A DNA stretch of 64,000 nt from Mesaphorura yosii (Eukaryota; Arthropoda; Collembola; Poduromorpha; Tullbergiidae): positions 1 to 64,000 of the forward strand of contig WIXG01000357.1 of NCBI GenBank assembly GCA_009869945.1, in the 5' to 3' direction. Position 1 is the first letter of the stretch. Every line of letters starts with the position of its first letter. Shown one piece after another: positions 11,101-22,700 of the stretch. The position numbers and the translations under genes are program-made. The notes under the pieces were generated by a model. The model saw only the letters and a list, made by a program, of their open reading frames with translations, searched no databases and was not told the DNA's origin.

Positions 11101-14100
11101 AATTCATCTTCAATCTCCACTCGCGGTGGGAAATGAGCTATAGGAGCGGCGGCATCTTCTCCAACGTCACTGTCTGATACTTCCTCGGGACACGACACTG
11201 AGCCATCTTCTCCAGACCCGGACTCGCTGTGATTCTCGTCGGACAGATATAATTTGGGATCTTCATTATCCGCCGCCTTAATCGTGCACTGACTTTCAGT
11301 CTGGGATTGACTCTGGGAAGATAGTGTGTCCGATGAAATCAGCATGGATTCGATGTTCAAATTTGTGTTATCTCCCATTCGAACGCAGCTCCCGTCCTCA
11401 GCGTCAGTGTCAAGATTGTAAACTTCCTTCCCGTCGTCCCCTTTTTCAAATTCATCAGTGGAACCGGTGGTCATCTCCATTGACTTCTCTATACTCATTG
11501 ACCTCTCCAAGTTCTTAAGATTCATATTGATCATTTCTTCTTCGGCTTTGCTCAGGATCAAAATATCACTTGGAGACGGAGTGTTTTGAAATCGCTTCTT
11601 CTCCTCCGGCGTAGAAGTGTCAAAACATCTAAGTCCCGTTAGGCCTGTCTTGTTTTTGAGTTTTTCTGCTCCTTCCAGAAACGCTTGCATTGTGGGTGAT
11701 GGCTCCGAGGCCGGTTGTAGTAGCTTTTGTTTCTCTGAGATCATATCCAGCAAGCTGGAAAACTTGTTTTGTGTGGCTGGATCGGAACATTTCTTTGTTG
11801 TAGTGGCATTAATTTGTGTGGGCACGCCTTCAAGATACTTCTTCTTCAACTCCGACGAGTATTTGGCTGCTTCAGGCTGGGACTCGAGGTTTGCGAGAGG
11901 TTCCCACTTTTTGGGCGCTGCGTAGACCTTCGGTAAAGCCCTGCCTTTGGGTAGATCAGTTCTTAGAACGGGCTCCACGACTGGGAGCTCTCCGTAGTCA
12001 TCACCTGGTTTTGATCTGGGTGATTTTGCAAGTTTTGCTCCTTGAGGCTTCGATACCGCAGCGGGGATCCTTCGCCCTCCGTCGACAAACGCGGCCAGGT
12101 ACTTTCCATGCTCCTCCACTACAATTGTGGGTATCTTCCCGGGAACGAGGTGCGGAGGGTCTTCTGCGAACTCGGAGTCTGTTTCCACCTCCGTCGTGGA
12201 TCCTTCACATTCGTCTTCTTCCCTTTCTTCTTCGCCGTCATCTTCGTCTAGTTCATTGCTTGAAGCTTCTTCCTCGGATCCGGTTCCCGTTCCAGACGCG
12301 ATTTCTGTGTCCGAGTCTGAGCTGTCTCCTGTTTCTGGCAGTTTAGACGCTGGAAAGCGAGAACAAGTTCATTATTTTGTATACTCATTTTAGGTTTTAT
12401 ATCAAATTCTGTTGCGAGCCTTACTTTGGCCGTACGCCTGTTTATTTTCTGCCGTATTGCCGTCGGGAGTGAGTTCATCGTCATCACTGTGACATCAAAA
12501 GAGGGCAATTACACCACTGACTAAGATTTGAGCGAGCCAAATGTCCTAGCTTTGTATACGAACGAAGAGCAAGACATTAATCGTTAGTCACAAACTGACG
12601 CTTACCTCAAATCCGAAGCTTCGTCAGATGTGTTACTCTCAACTTTCGAGGCTCCGAAGTTTCTGTCTGTCCACTCATCCTCATCCATTTCGCTAAGAAG
12701 TTCTTCTTCAGAGGCGAAATCCACCGAATTTTCAAACTCTACACGCTCCGGGGTGGTTCCCCGGTCATCCATCTCAGAAAGTATCTGAGAATTTATCAGC
12801 AAAGTCAAAGTAAGTCACATGCATACAGAAAAAACTCGATTTTGGTATAAAATCAACCAAGATTCACGAAATTTGCGAGCGATTACGTGCATTCGGAGCA
12901 ATTGAAGCAGTTCGACAAAAATCTGTCGGCTACGGACGCAGACAACGAATTAAATCTCAAACTTCAAGAAGCCTACACTTGCCTCAGTGGTGCTCTGGCC
13001 TAGCAACAATGAAACTTGGCGGCTGACCGAGTTTTCGATGAATTGAAGCTGATTATGAAAGGCGAAAAGTGAACACCGTGCGTTTAAAGAACCGTTTTGC
13101 CGTTTTGCATTGATGAGCTTAAGGTGAGAATGAAAAGTGAGAGCCTCAAACTTTCTTTAAACATGAAAATGAAAGCAGGTATGACAGTTGAAAGGAAACA
13201 AAGAATAAAACAACAGAGAGATAGAGTTTAAAATAGCATATATATTCATTCTTACAATAATTTTGTCACAATGAATCACAAGTAATCGAAATATCAGTAG
13301 TCGGCAGTTGAACAGTGATCAAAGTACATTCAGTTCAGTTAAGAATAAGTTGCAACTTTACTAACGCAAGTATTTGGTTGTTTGTTTCAATCTCGTCCAA
13401 CTTCCAGGATAAAAGGGTTTAAGTCTTGTGAGTTCGATTCGATTCATCTTGAGCACCTGTTTCTTTAGGAGTTAAGCTCAGAGTTCTGTTAGAAAAAGCA
13501 CAGATCTCACGCCATCCCAGATCACGAAACGTCAATCAGGGAACACAAACATTCAGTATCGCATCTCAGTTCCTTTTGTACTCAGTGCAATTGCGCAACA
13601 GTTCATATTGCACAATAACAGGTCAACCAGGGAGTGGACAAGTTCAACAATACTCCTAATCATTAACGATCAGCCCGACAGTCTCACCCAAACGGCTTAA
13701 ATGCACGACGAACACTCGAGTTAGTCGCGAGACACGAAACAAAACACGAGGCATGAGAAAATGACTAGAAAATGAAACCCAGGCCAAAATCCGAGTTACA
13801 AGCAAAGCAGAAGTTGGGTATGCGGATGAGGTTGAGTAAAGACACTCAAGTGAGTCAAATCAATAGGCAAGCAACGAAGAGCTGGGGAACTTAATCCATG
13901 TTAGAAATGATATTCTCCAGCATGAACTGGTTCACATCATCCGGGTTAGACATTACGGAAATAAAAACTGTGACAGCAAGGAGAACAAAGAATGCCGTAT
14001 ACTTAAACGGTGCTAGGAAGTGGTATGCTGAGTAACTTGGCTTCGACGTCCTCTCTCCAAATTCGAAATCTTGGTTGTACGACATAAATAGTCGACTAAC

Positions 14101-17100
14101 CTGATGCGTCGTGGGATTGAGGAAACTGCTGCGTCCTTCGATGGCAAGCTGTTCTTGCTCGGACTTGAAACTGGTGTGCTGTTGGTCAAACTTCTTCCAG
14201 CCGTACAGCTTCACAGTTTGAAAGTGCGGTGGACAGTAGAATCTCTCCCCGTACTTCCCTTCGCGTTCGAAAACATAATTTCCTGCAACACGGATTACGA
14301 ATATTTCAAGTATTAGAGAATACTACATTACAGGTAATGTCTAAAGGAGCACATCTTTTCGTAAAAATAAACGAGACGTGCATTATTAATCTTTGTTCCG
14401 AAATTATCATAATACCAGCACGAGTTTCCCAGTGGATGTAGTCACATTTCGCATGTCAGTCTCAATTCTAACTAATCACAAGCTATACCTCAGTAGCTGC
14501 TACAGTGCTGGCTTCACCTCAAACTCTAGCGTCCCTCGCCTACGGCTCGGTCGCTCTTGCTTTGGGCTCAACAATCATATCGCCATGACATTCTAATCAT
14601 ATCTGAAGACGTATTTAAGGCTTATGCAGCATGCACTTAGGTACAGGAATGGAATGAACTGGGTCGAAATTGAAATCTGTCTCTGATCATTGTGAATGCA
14701 AATAGTGTAAATTATATTGTTGATAATGAGGTCAACTACATAATAATTGGGGATCACCTGTGTGGTTACTAGTGAAGTCAACTACATAACATAATGTGGT
14801 GTTAACAATTCAAACCATATTAGAAATAGCCAAAACCTGTGACCATCATGTTAAATAGGAAAAACTTCACGTATGAATTTAGCCAAGCAGTGCTTGGTTT
14901 GTAAATCATCATAGAAACGCACATATAGATTTACTGTGATATCCCAATTTTTTGTTTGGAACTCCAATGAATCTTTAGTATCGCCATTACTTTCGAAGCC
15001 CAGTAAAAAGAAGTCAACTGTAATATCTGTTATGTTATTATTCCATTATCTTCTCTCCTGTTAGTATCTCTTGATCCAAGTCGTCGTTGCCATCTCCCTT
15101 TGTTCAAACCGCTGCAGTATGGGCGACACTGCCACTACATTGGGTTAAAATCAGGGTACTTTATATGGGGGTAAAGCCTGCTGTACTCAGGCAGCGCTGT
15201 TACTTGACAAGGTTGTAATCAGTGTACTGGTATACGACAATGTATACGTATAGGCCTATCTACGGTACACTTTGGAAGACGCTGCGACTTCTTTTGGTTG
15301 TAATCAGTAAATTGAAGGAAGCGCTACAAGTTCCTAGTGAATAGCGGAACGGCTCAATGTGCCAGGTAAGTGTGTATCACTACTCTTAACTCGACGATTC
15401 AAATAGTCACCGAAAGTTGTTAATTCTAGCGTAGCCTCATCTGACTTAAATACGTCTACGCGTCAAATTTCTGAAACACCTACGAAGCAGACAGCTGCAC
15501 AATGTACACAACCGTTAGCTTCCAGGTATGTCGGTTCCCTACTTATCAGGTTTTGGAAACATTACGCTCTAGGATCGCATGTAGTAATCTGAATTGTGAA
15601 GCGGTTTCCACAAAAATAAAAAACAACGAAGAGGTCATACAGACAGGTTCACATACAACTGCGTTTGCATAAGCACACCTACAGGATGTGCTCATAATTT
15701 AGACTGATTGACACGGCTTTCATACTCAAGTGATTACCTAGGCGAAGTGAAGTGTTGCAATATTCACAACGGAAGCAATTGCGATGAAAGTACTTTCCCT
15801 CGGTAGTCATTCGTTCGACGACGTACACTCTTTGGTTACAGAAATGGCAAAGTTCTGAGCCGCCTTTGGTTGGAAGCTCAAAGATCGGTCGAGGTCTTGG
15901 TGTCATCTCAGTGTCTCTTGTTGGCGTCATAGGCGTGTCGAACTTGTGCGAAAGTTGCTCAGCCATTTGTGACACTTTGTTGCAACCCCGTTGACCAATG
16001 TCCAGAGCGTTTCCTTCTTTCAGTTTGTTGCCAAGCTTCTTGACGGTTTCCTCAAACAGCTTCTCCCGCTCGTTCAGAGATTTCTCCGTCCCTCCTTCCA
16101 TCTTTCTTTTCATTGCCTCCCGCTGGAACGTGCAAGACATAATTACAGTTACGAAAACTCTTACACACGACATGACTGCACTATACACAGTTCAACATTA
16201 ACTTTTTTCACCTTGTCATCATACGCTTCCCGCGACCATTTTGGAACCTTGTCGTGTTCCTTCTTCGATTGCTCATGAGTTCGACTTTCTGCAATTTTCT
16301 TTTCAATCAGCTGCACATTCCAGTCACTCTTCTCGATCTTTCCAATGGCACGAATTAAATCCTTCGGCTTCTTATCATTTGTTCTATGACCTCGCAGTTT
16401 CTCTTCAAGATTCTTTGCCAGCCCAGTCACGCGTACTTTTTCTGCTTCCTGGTGACCAGCAACGGTTGTTCGAATTTCTTTCCCCTGAAACATACATATT
16501 TTTCTTAATGTTCGCCCTTTCGGGTATAGCACTTCGTACATTAGTTGTATCACACTTTCACGGTAATATTAGTTTTCCTTCACTCATTGTTACGTCAAAA
16601 CACCTCTAGCATTTTAATTGCAAGTGTTAATATGGTCTACCATTTATCAATCAGGCGTTAGAGTCAGACTTTTCAAAGTTACTGGACGTGCAGAGCAAAA
16701 TTCGACTGCCGAACGCACATAATTTTTGAACCTTACTGAATAGAAGAGTTTTTGCTCAAGGGATTTGCATCTTTCGTCAAAATCCGGTGCCATTTGCCGG
16801 TACAAATGAAAAGTATAGTCGTCGAACGGATCATCGTTCTCACTAGAATTTTCCCGTGCCCTATCGTTCATTTGGAGCATTCTCATGCTTTTAATAAATC
16901 TCTCAGTCTGTAGTATGCGCTCCTGCATTCGACGACGGTGTCTTTCCATTCTATTTTTTTCGATCTCTTCTTGGCGCTTCTCACGTTCTTCCTTTAGAGA
17001 CTTTGTAAACTGTACTGGTATGATAGACAAAATGAAAGTGGTGCTGCGACTTACGAGACTGGCGCGAACTCTCTCCTCCGTGCGACGAGACTTCCTGTGT

Positions 17101-19789
17101 CTTCTGACTTCAACGTGCTCGCCATCCTTGGCTGTAGAGACTCGAGATCGACGGGCGGCTCGCGCAGCTGATATCAAATGAAAAGGGTATAAATTAAGAT
17201 TATTGACATGATAGTTGAAATGGCTTTGACAGCGGGACTTACAAGGGCCTGGCTTAACAACGAGAGATGGCCGTCCATATCGCACATAGGAGTGACTAGA
17301 TTTCGCTGATAATTCATCCACCTCGTCTGTCCCATCCTGTAACGAAACAGAATGTAGAATGTAAAAGTGTTAGCAGTATCAGCAATTAGTCAGTTTGGTC
17401 AGCTTCTATCGTTCTTACCACTCTAGGATATTTCACTTGTGGGATCTCGCCCCTAAATGCATCATAGAGTTGTGACAAGTATGACACTAACGTTGGGAAA
17501 TCCGTCATATTCACATGAGCTGACTCAATCCCCGAAATAACCTATACAGAAGGACATAAAGCTTGAATTCGAGCTGGTTTGGGCTGGACTCGGCACAAAT
17601 GAATGGATTTTCCAAATTACCGGAGCAATGTCGTACTCCTTGTGAAGAAAATCAAATGCAAGTTCGTTACGCTGAGCCACAATTTCCATTGGATCCAGGT
17701 TTTCTTCGGATATGGGAGGAAATTCTATCAGATCAGGACGAAATCGATGAACGATGGCACAAAGTATGTCTCCTCTGATAAATGTATCAGCCACACTGTT
17801 AACATCTAAACCGTAGCCTCGCACTTGGTCTCGTATCCAAGTCAATAAAGTTTCGACTGGAACATCTGCGTCTGGGAACAGAAGGCAAGGGCAAATGAGG
17901 ACTAATTACCTTTATGGCATTTGAATGGCCTGTCCGGTGTCATACCTCGTCGTCTCTTCTTGGTCAGGCGTCCTGTCCCATCCAGAGCTTGTTCAGGTGT
18001 GCCAATCACACCCTCAGGAAACGTTTCGTCAGTATCATAGAGTGCTTTGACTTGAAATGGCATGACAACTTTCTGGTTTAAATTCGGGTATCGTGTATGA
18101 GGATCGATGGTGTAGTTGGCATGTTCCTTGTTTAAGTTTTCTGGAGTCGTTTGTGCCAGCAGCCGGTAAAGTGACTCCCTCTCGGCTATCACTTCCATCG
18201 TCGTCCTTAGTCCACTGGCCAAGCCTCGGAGCATCCAGCATGCATCAAATGAGCTGAGGAAACCTCGAGCACAACCAGACCCAGTTGGCCAGAAGGGCTT
18301 TCAAAAGATCATTATGTCATTATTGTTAGTCTTAATCGGAATTTGAACTTTGTATTCTGGGTTCCTTCTCATTTACCTCGAGCAAACTATCTCCAACTAA
18401 AGTCATCATTAGCTTCTGGCCATTTCTCTGAACAACTCGACACGCATTCTCAGCGGCATACATGGCAGTAAAGTCAAACATAGCGACATCAGGTTGGCCG
18501 TAATGATTCACTGCGAATTCCAAGTTCGGAAGTTGATTTTCTGTAGAGAAGACTGCGGCTTCTAAAGCGTAGAACTCCAAAGCGTCAGTGTTTATGTTAT
18601 CATGTGCCAGGAGTTGAGCCGTGTCAGGATAATCCTGGTCAAGAAAAGAGAAGTCGAAGTTAGTAATTGCGCCAAAGGTATTCCGGACAAGTACTCACAT
18701 TGAGGAGAACTCCCTTGCTGAGCAAGCTTTGCTTCTTGGCCGTCATCACGAAGTAGTGGGTCTCGTCCTTGTAGTAGACGATGTTTTCTAAGTCTATGCC
18801 AGTAGCTTCGTTCAGATCTTGAAAAAATTTTTGGTTGAAGATGTAACTGACTCCACTAATTTCCTTGACCCGAGCTTCGGCCTCCGTTCGTTTGTTGATG
18901 AAGTTCGCAGTGATTGCAATCGCCAGCTTTGCTCGAAGAGCTTTACGCTTAAATCCATCGAGCGTGTTTCGACGACCATCGGCGCCAATCAGGCAGTTGA
19001 AATTGTAGTGTGAGACAGGGTGGTCGGACGGTGAAGTGACGGCTCGCCATCCTTCGTCGTCGGTGGGTTCCATAAGGCCTTCAAATCCAACACCCTCGTG
19101 AATTTCCACTCCGAGCAGGAGAGCTACTTTCAGGAGAATGCACTGTAGCTGACGAATACTGATATGATCAATCGATCCAGCGCAGAACTTTCCATAAAAT
19201 TTCTTCGCTCCTAAGGCTTTCAAATCCGTTATCACAAATGGCCATAAATGAAGGACATTGTTGCGAGAAAATCTATCTCTTTTTTCAATTAACACGACTT
19301 TCGCTCCAAGTAACTGAGCTTCAATGGCAGTGCGAAGGCCGCACGGACCGCCACCAATAATAAGCACCTAATAATAGAAGAATATTTTCCATTAACACGA
19401 TGGAGCACCGTCTATTGATGTTACATTGTTATTTGGACTCACTCTACTTCCAGCACAAGCTTGACCTCTTGCATAGCATTTATGTGAAGCCCTTTTCTCA
19501 AACTTCGACCACAATCCTTGAGCTCGCCAGGAACACAGCTTTTGCTAGAAACCAAGACATGAGGAAAGTGAAATTAACCTCGGCCTCTACTCCCAAAGAA
19601 TGTATATTGTCGATTTCTTACCCGAATTCTTGGATAGAACTCCGGAAAATGTGTAGGCTTAAGTTTCAATAAGTTGCATAGATGCCTGTAGTGATTCAAG
19701 ATTCCTTTCAGCGTTGTCGCGGTGCAGAATTTATCGAAAATATCTGAAGCCTGAGCAGACTCGGGGGACATCAAAACGCGTCGATCCAT
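7413..19789 (-). CDS. Mical: MICAL: F-actin methionine monooxygenase with CH, LIM and bMERB domains
   Basis: NADPH- and FAD-dependent enzyme that oxidises actin methionines and disassembles filaments downstream of semaphorin-plexin signalling. Twenty coding exons join in frame: 19622-19789, 19443-19544, 18699-19367, 18377-18634, 17910-18297, 17621-17865, 17419-17541, 17243-17336, 17055-17167, 16737-17009, 16212-16484, 15738-16122, 14101-14282, 12606-12784, 12425-12486, 8194-12349, 8002-8111, 7748-7921, 7563-7677, 7413-7482. They sum to 8139 bp, or 2712 aa. Domain order is FAD monooxygenase (about 1-500), CH (530-651), LIM (994-1052), a long disordered region (about 1175-2555) and bMERB (about 2555-2712). 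This matches long arthropod MICALs. The start at 19789 gives an N-terminus of family length. It lies in tandem downstream-to-upstream with Mbs and head to head with highwire. Confidence 0.96.
8194..12784 (-). CDS. Mical: Mical exons 14-16: acidic region and 4.16-kb disordered exon
   Basis: Exon 14 (12606-12784) begins [17 protein letters not shown], a conserved post-LIM motif, and is acidic ([15 protein letters not shown]). Exon 15 is 62 bp. Exon 16 (8194-12349) is a single 4156-bp exon rich in Ser, Thr, Lys, Pro and Glu with no folded domain visible. Its acidic N-terminal part leads to [15 protein letters not shown]. The C-terminal part has many basic serine motifs ([14 protein letters not shown] and similar) that look like kinase sites. 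The frame is open throughout. Numerous ORFs on both strands here are shadows of this exon. Confidence 0.93.
12785..13890 (-). other. Mical intron 13 remainder / possible 3' UTR of the short isoform
   Basis: Non-coding sequence between the alternative stop at 13891 and the acceptor at 12785. No ORF or repeat was recognised. It would be the 3' UTR if the membrane-anchored isoform is made, but no canonical AATAAA on the minus strand was spotted. Confidence 0.4.
13891..14282 (-). CDS. Mical: Mical alternative terminal exon: predicted C-terminal membrane anchor
   Basis: If the donor after THQ (14099-14100) is not used, the frame continues for 69 codons to a TAA at 13891. The added tail is polar at first, then has a hydrophobic run [15 protein letters not shown] preceded by FKYTA, then about 20 polar residues ending NIISNMD. 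This is the layout of a tail anchor. The predicted isoform would hold the monooxygenase, CH and LIM domains but lack the disordered region and bMERB (about 1160 aa). Canonical splicing skips this segment to ILSEMDD at 12784. Use of this end is inferred, not shown. Confidence 0.5.
14101..17336 (-). CDS. Mical: Mical exons 8-13: charged linker and LIM domain
   Basis: Exons 8-11 encode a basic, then strongly charged helical linker ([20 protein letters not shown]). Exons 12 and 13 encode one LIM domain from about residue 994: CHFC, 17 residues, [10 protein letters not shown], then NTSLRLG joined to [10 protein letters not shown] and ending FYCPPHF. The zinc pattern C-x2-C-x17-H-x2-C-x2-C-x2-C...C-x2-H is complete. 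Exon 13 ends THQ in phase 0 with a weak donor (CAG|GTTAGT), past which the reading frame stays open. Confidence 0.93.
14283..15737 (-). other. Mical intron between the two LIM exons, with diverged tandem repeats
   Basis: A 1.45-kb intron splitting the LIM domain (phase 1, donor CTAG|GTAATC, acceptor TGCAG|GAAATT). It contains three diverged copies of a roughly 40-bp unit at 15121-15160, 15188-15230 and 15274-15314 that share GGTTGTAATCAGTGTACT-like sequence. No gene was seen. Confidence 0.6.
15121..15314. repeat. Three diverged tandem copies of a ~40-bp unit
   Basis: Units at 15121-15160, 15188-15230 and 15274-15314, 67-86 bp apart. All share a CGCTG-like start, ACTT, and GGTTGTAATCAG (GGTTAAAATCAG in the first). 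Located in the Mical intron that splits the LIM domain. Confidence 0.6.
17419..17865 (-). CDS. Mical: Mical exons 6-7: calponin homology domain
   Basis: Single CH domain, about residues 530-651: [14 protein letters not shown], then [34 protein letters not shown], and [15 protein letters not shown] from the next exon. The two exons (17621-17865 and 17419-17541) join phase 0 between IAP and VISGIE. In the family this domain cooperates with the monooxygenase domain on F-actin. Confidence 0.93.
17910..19789 (-). CDS. Mical: Mical exons 1-5: FAD monooxygenase domain
   Basis: The catalytic domain. The nucleotide-binding glycine motif [13 protein letters not shown] is at residues 92-104 (GGGPCG 95-100), followed by [20 protein letters not shown] and the MICAL signature [19 protein letters not shown]. 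The second conserved block is [20 protein letters not shown], and the FAD-contacting end is [16 protein letters not shown] followed by [12 protein letters not shown]. All exon joins are in phase: 56 codons, 34 codons, 223 codons, 86 codons, then 388 bp ending in phase 1. No missing catalytic residue was noticed, so the enzyme looks active. Confidence 0.95.
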
Positions 19790-22700
19790 TGTGGCTAGTG
19801 TCCCACTTGATTATTATTGAGGAATACTTGTTGGTGCTTTCATTTCCATGCAGAGCAACCGCCTGCTACCTTCATGAATCTGAAAAGCGAATTTAAACAC
19901 AATGAATAACATAACAGAACAGATAACATTTTACTATTTTTGGCGCTCAAGGTGAAAGAAAGCTTAACCTTATTAACATTTAACATTGCTGACACTGCTC
20001 TCAGTGAAACCGAAGCCTTGCACTATTTTCTTTGAAATAGTTGCGCACAATACCTTTTTTAGATTTGCAATGTGAAAGGGCGAATTTCATGCCAAAATCA
20101 ACGTCAAATGGCTGCTAATTCTGGAGTTTGTTTTCTAATTACGTGATAACCGGCTAGTGCCGTGTGCATTCTTTGCAGCGTTTTAGAAGAAAATGTCGTC
20201 ACAACGTCAGCTTTCAGCCATACGCCATCCGAATTAACCGTGGTAATCCGTAGCATTGCGTGGGCCAGGCACCTCATTTGCTTTCATCATGACACTTCTA
20301 AATGCCTAAATCAATTGAAAAAGTGCCAAGAATGTGTGGTTGAATAACACAACCTCGGGTACGATGTACGACTGCGAATGGAAATCTTTGCGATTTTTAG
20401 TACGTCGCAGACCCCAATTGATGCGTATTCGATTGAAAAACTGGCTTCGGGTTTCTAACACGATTTTCAAGAGCGATGACTGATACGACATTCTTGTGAG
20501 GTGCCGCAACGTAAAATGGAAGCAATAATGCCATAGGATACAACTTATCGAGAAATTTAAAGTCTAGCAAAAGGTTTCACGAGCAAGAGTAAGACTAAAT
20601 CATTTAAAGAATAGCCCAAACTAAAGAATCTCGATTCTCAACGGCGGCTCCGACTCCGAGCAAATTTCAATTCAATGGAAAACACAATAAATAAAGGGAT
20701 GAAAAGAAAATAAGGAAAACTCATTGTTGTACATCTTCAACCCGTTGGATGGTTTGTGCTGATTGTTGATCACTTAAAGAGATTCGCAAGCCTATACACA
20801 GAAACGGGCATCCTGTGATGATTTATAATTCTGAGTACAAACAGTAGGAAAGGCACATTTATCACAAAAGCAAACAATTTGTTTTCTCATTCTTGTTCTT
20901 CTGAGAGGTTCACTATTCTGCTTCTGCCATGGCGAGTTATGTATGTCTTGTAACTTGTCATCGTTAAAATATTGTGGTTTCAAGATTTACACGCATCTTG
21001 CATTTTCTTTACACACTCAAACCTCAGAATAGATGAGAAGAGGGGATGGTGTCGTCGAAGTGTTTGGAAAACTACCGAACTCAATCAAAACAAAGCAAAA
21101 ATGAGAAAAACGGCTTAGACTAAACCAAAGACTCATTCACGACTGACTGTGAACTTAACTTCACCAATCATGAACTTTAATACGTCGCACAATTCACACC
21201 GTAAAAGTCAACCGCAGCTAAACACTTATTGGGTTAGCCTGTGTCATGTATTGGGAAAAGGCAAATTGCTCAAATTGGCAAATGGTAAATGTGTACACAA
21301 GGCTAATCGCAAATCGCGATGACATCTGAAATTTCTACGACTATGAGCACAACATTCCATGGGGTTAACGGAAAAAAAACCTTGAGAGGAATTTGTGGTT
21401 TACACCACTTGAACTTGCATCAGAATCATGAAATCAGTTCTAATAATGTAATCATGATAACCTAAACAACAGAGCCAGAATTAACACTTGTTAACAGTGT
21501 GCCTGGGTTTTAATTCCACTAAATGATCCAAGATCAACTTCAGGAAGACTTATCAACTTGGTATTGATGTTAAATATTGTCCTTGCCTCTACCCACGCTT
21601 AAATTATAAATGAAACCTGGTTGCCTGGCCATACTGCTTGTGTTCTAGCTCAGATAAGACAAGAAGGATCGAAAGATTCCCGTGGCCCCTTAATTACGCT
21701 AAATGCTTGTGTGATTTATCAGACCAGACAATCGGGTTATCCCAAATTCAATTCCCAAACCGAAGGCATCAGACATGACACGCAATCGCAATCGTAATAA
21801 TGATGCTGGTGGGTGTGGGAAATACTGGAAACGGATACGAGATGGATCATGGATATCTACGGAAAGATATGAAAGGACTCTGGGGAATCCTCCCTGAAAT
21901 GACAAACGAGGACTGCTTCGTCCTACCGTCCTAGCATAGTCATCAGAAGCAAAGGGCATTGACTTCAGCGAGTCAGAGTCAGCTAGCTACTAGAACTAGA
22001 ACCGACGGCTCTGAACTCAGCTCACCAGAGCGTCTATTGTACTTCACTCAGCAGATTCTATAGCCGAATTCTAAGCTGGATTAGCCCCTGACTCATGATG
22101 TCAATGCTCAATCTCATGAATCAAAATCTTAAGAACTCACCATCAAAGAATCCGTCAAACTTTCTTATCTTGAGCAGTTGAAAGATGTTGAAGCCGATAA
22201 AGCTGCGACACGTTAACCATGAATTGCACTCTGCCAGCACCGGCTCGGGTTATTACTTAGGATAAGATGAACAGTAACATAACAAGGATTTACGTTACAG
22301 GGCCAACCGTCAACAATTAAACTGATCAAAGGTCAAAGCTTTCCATTAACATAAATCATGCTACCAGTTTCTTACAATTGAAACTAAAATAATTAATATG
22401 GCTAAAGTAGTTCACAAATAAATAGCAGGCCGATCTTGGCTGGAGACCAAGTGACGATAAAGATTTAAAAGTGAAGACTACTAAAATTTAAAAGTCAACG
22501 AGCTGCTGGTGTTGTTGTGACTGTGAATGCACAGCTGCAATTGCATGCAAGTAGCATTGCTCTGTAGTAATAAGGGCACTCCAGACCTCGACGGAAAATG
22601 AAATCTGGATATCTTGCCTCAATGAATTAGATTCGTAATCTCAACTGTCATTAAGACGAATTCAATTAAGTAAATACTACATTTGTAGGTCGTCTGGTGC

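Noticed and set aside
11816..12346. 176-codon plus-strand ORF and several other plus-strand ORFs over 8220-12393
   Set aside because: They are shadows of the large minus-strand Mical exon, whose frame is open for 4.16 kb and joins its neighbours in phase.
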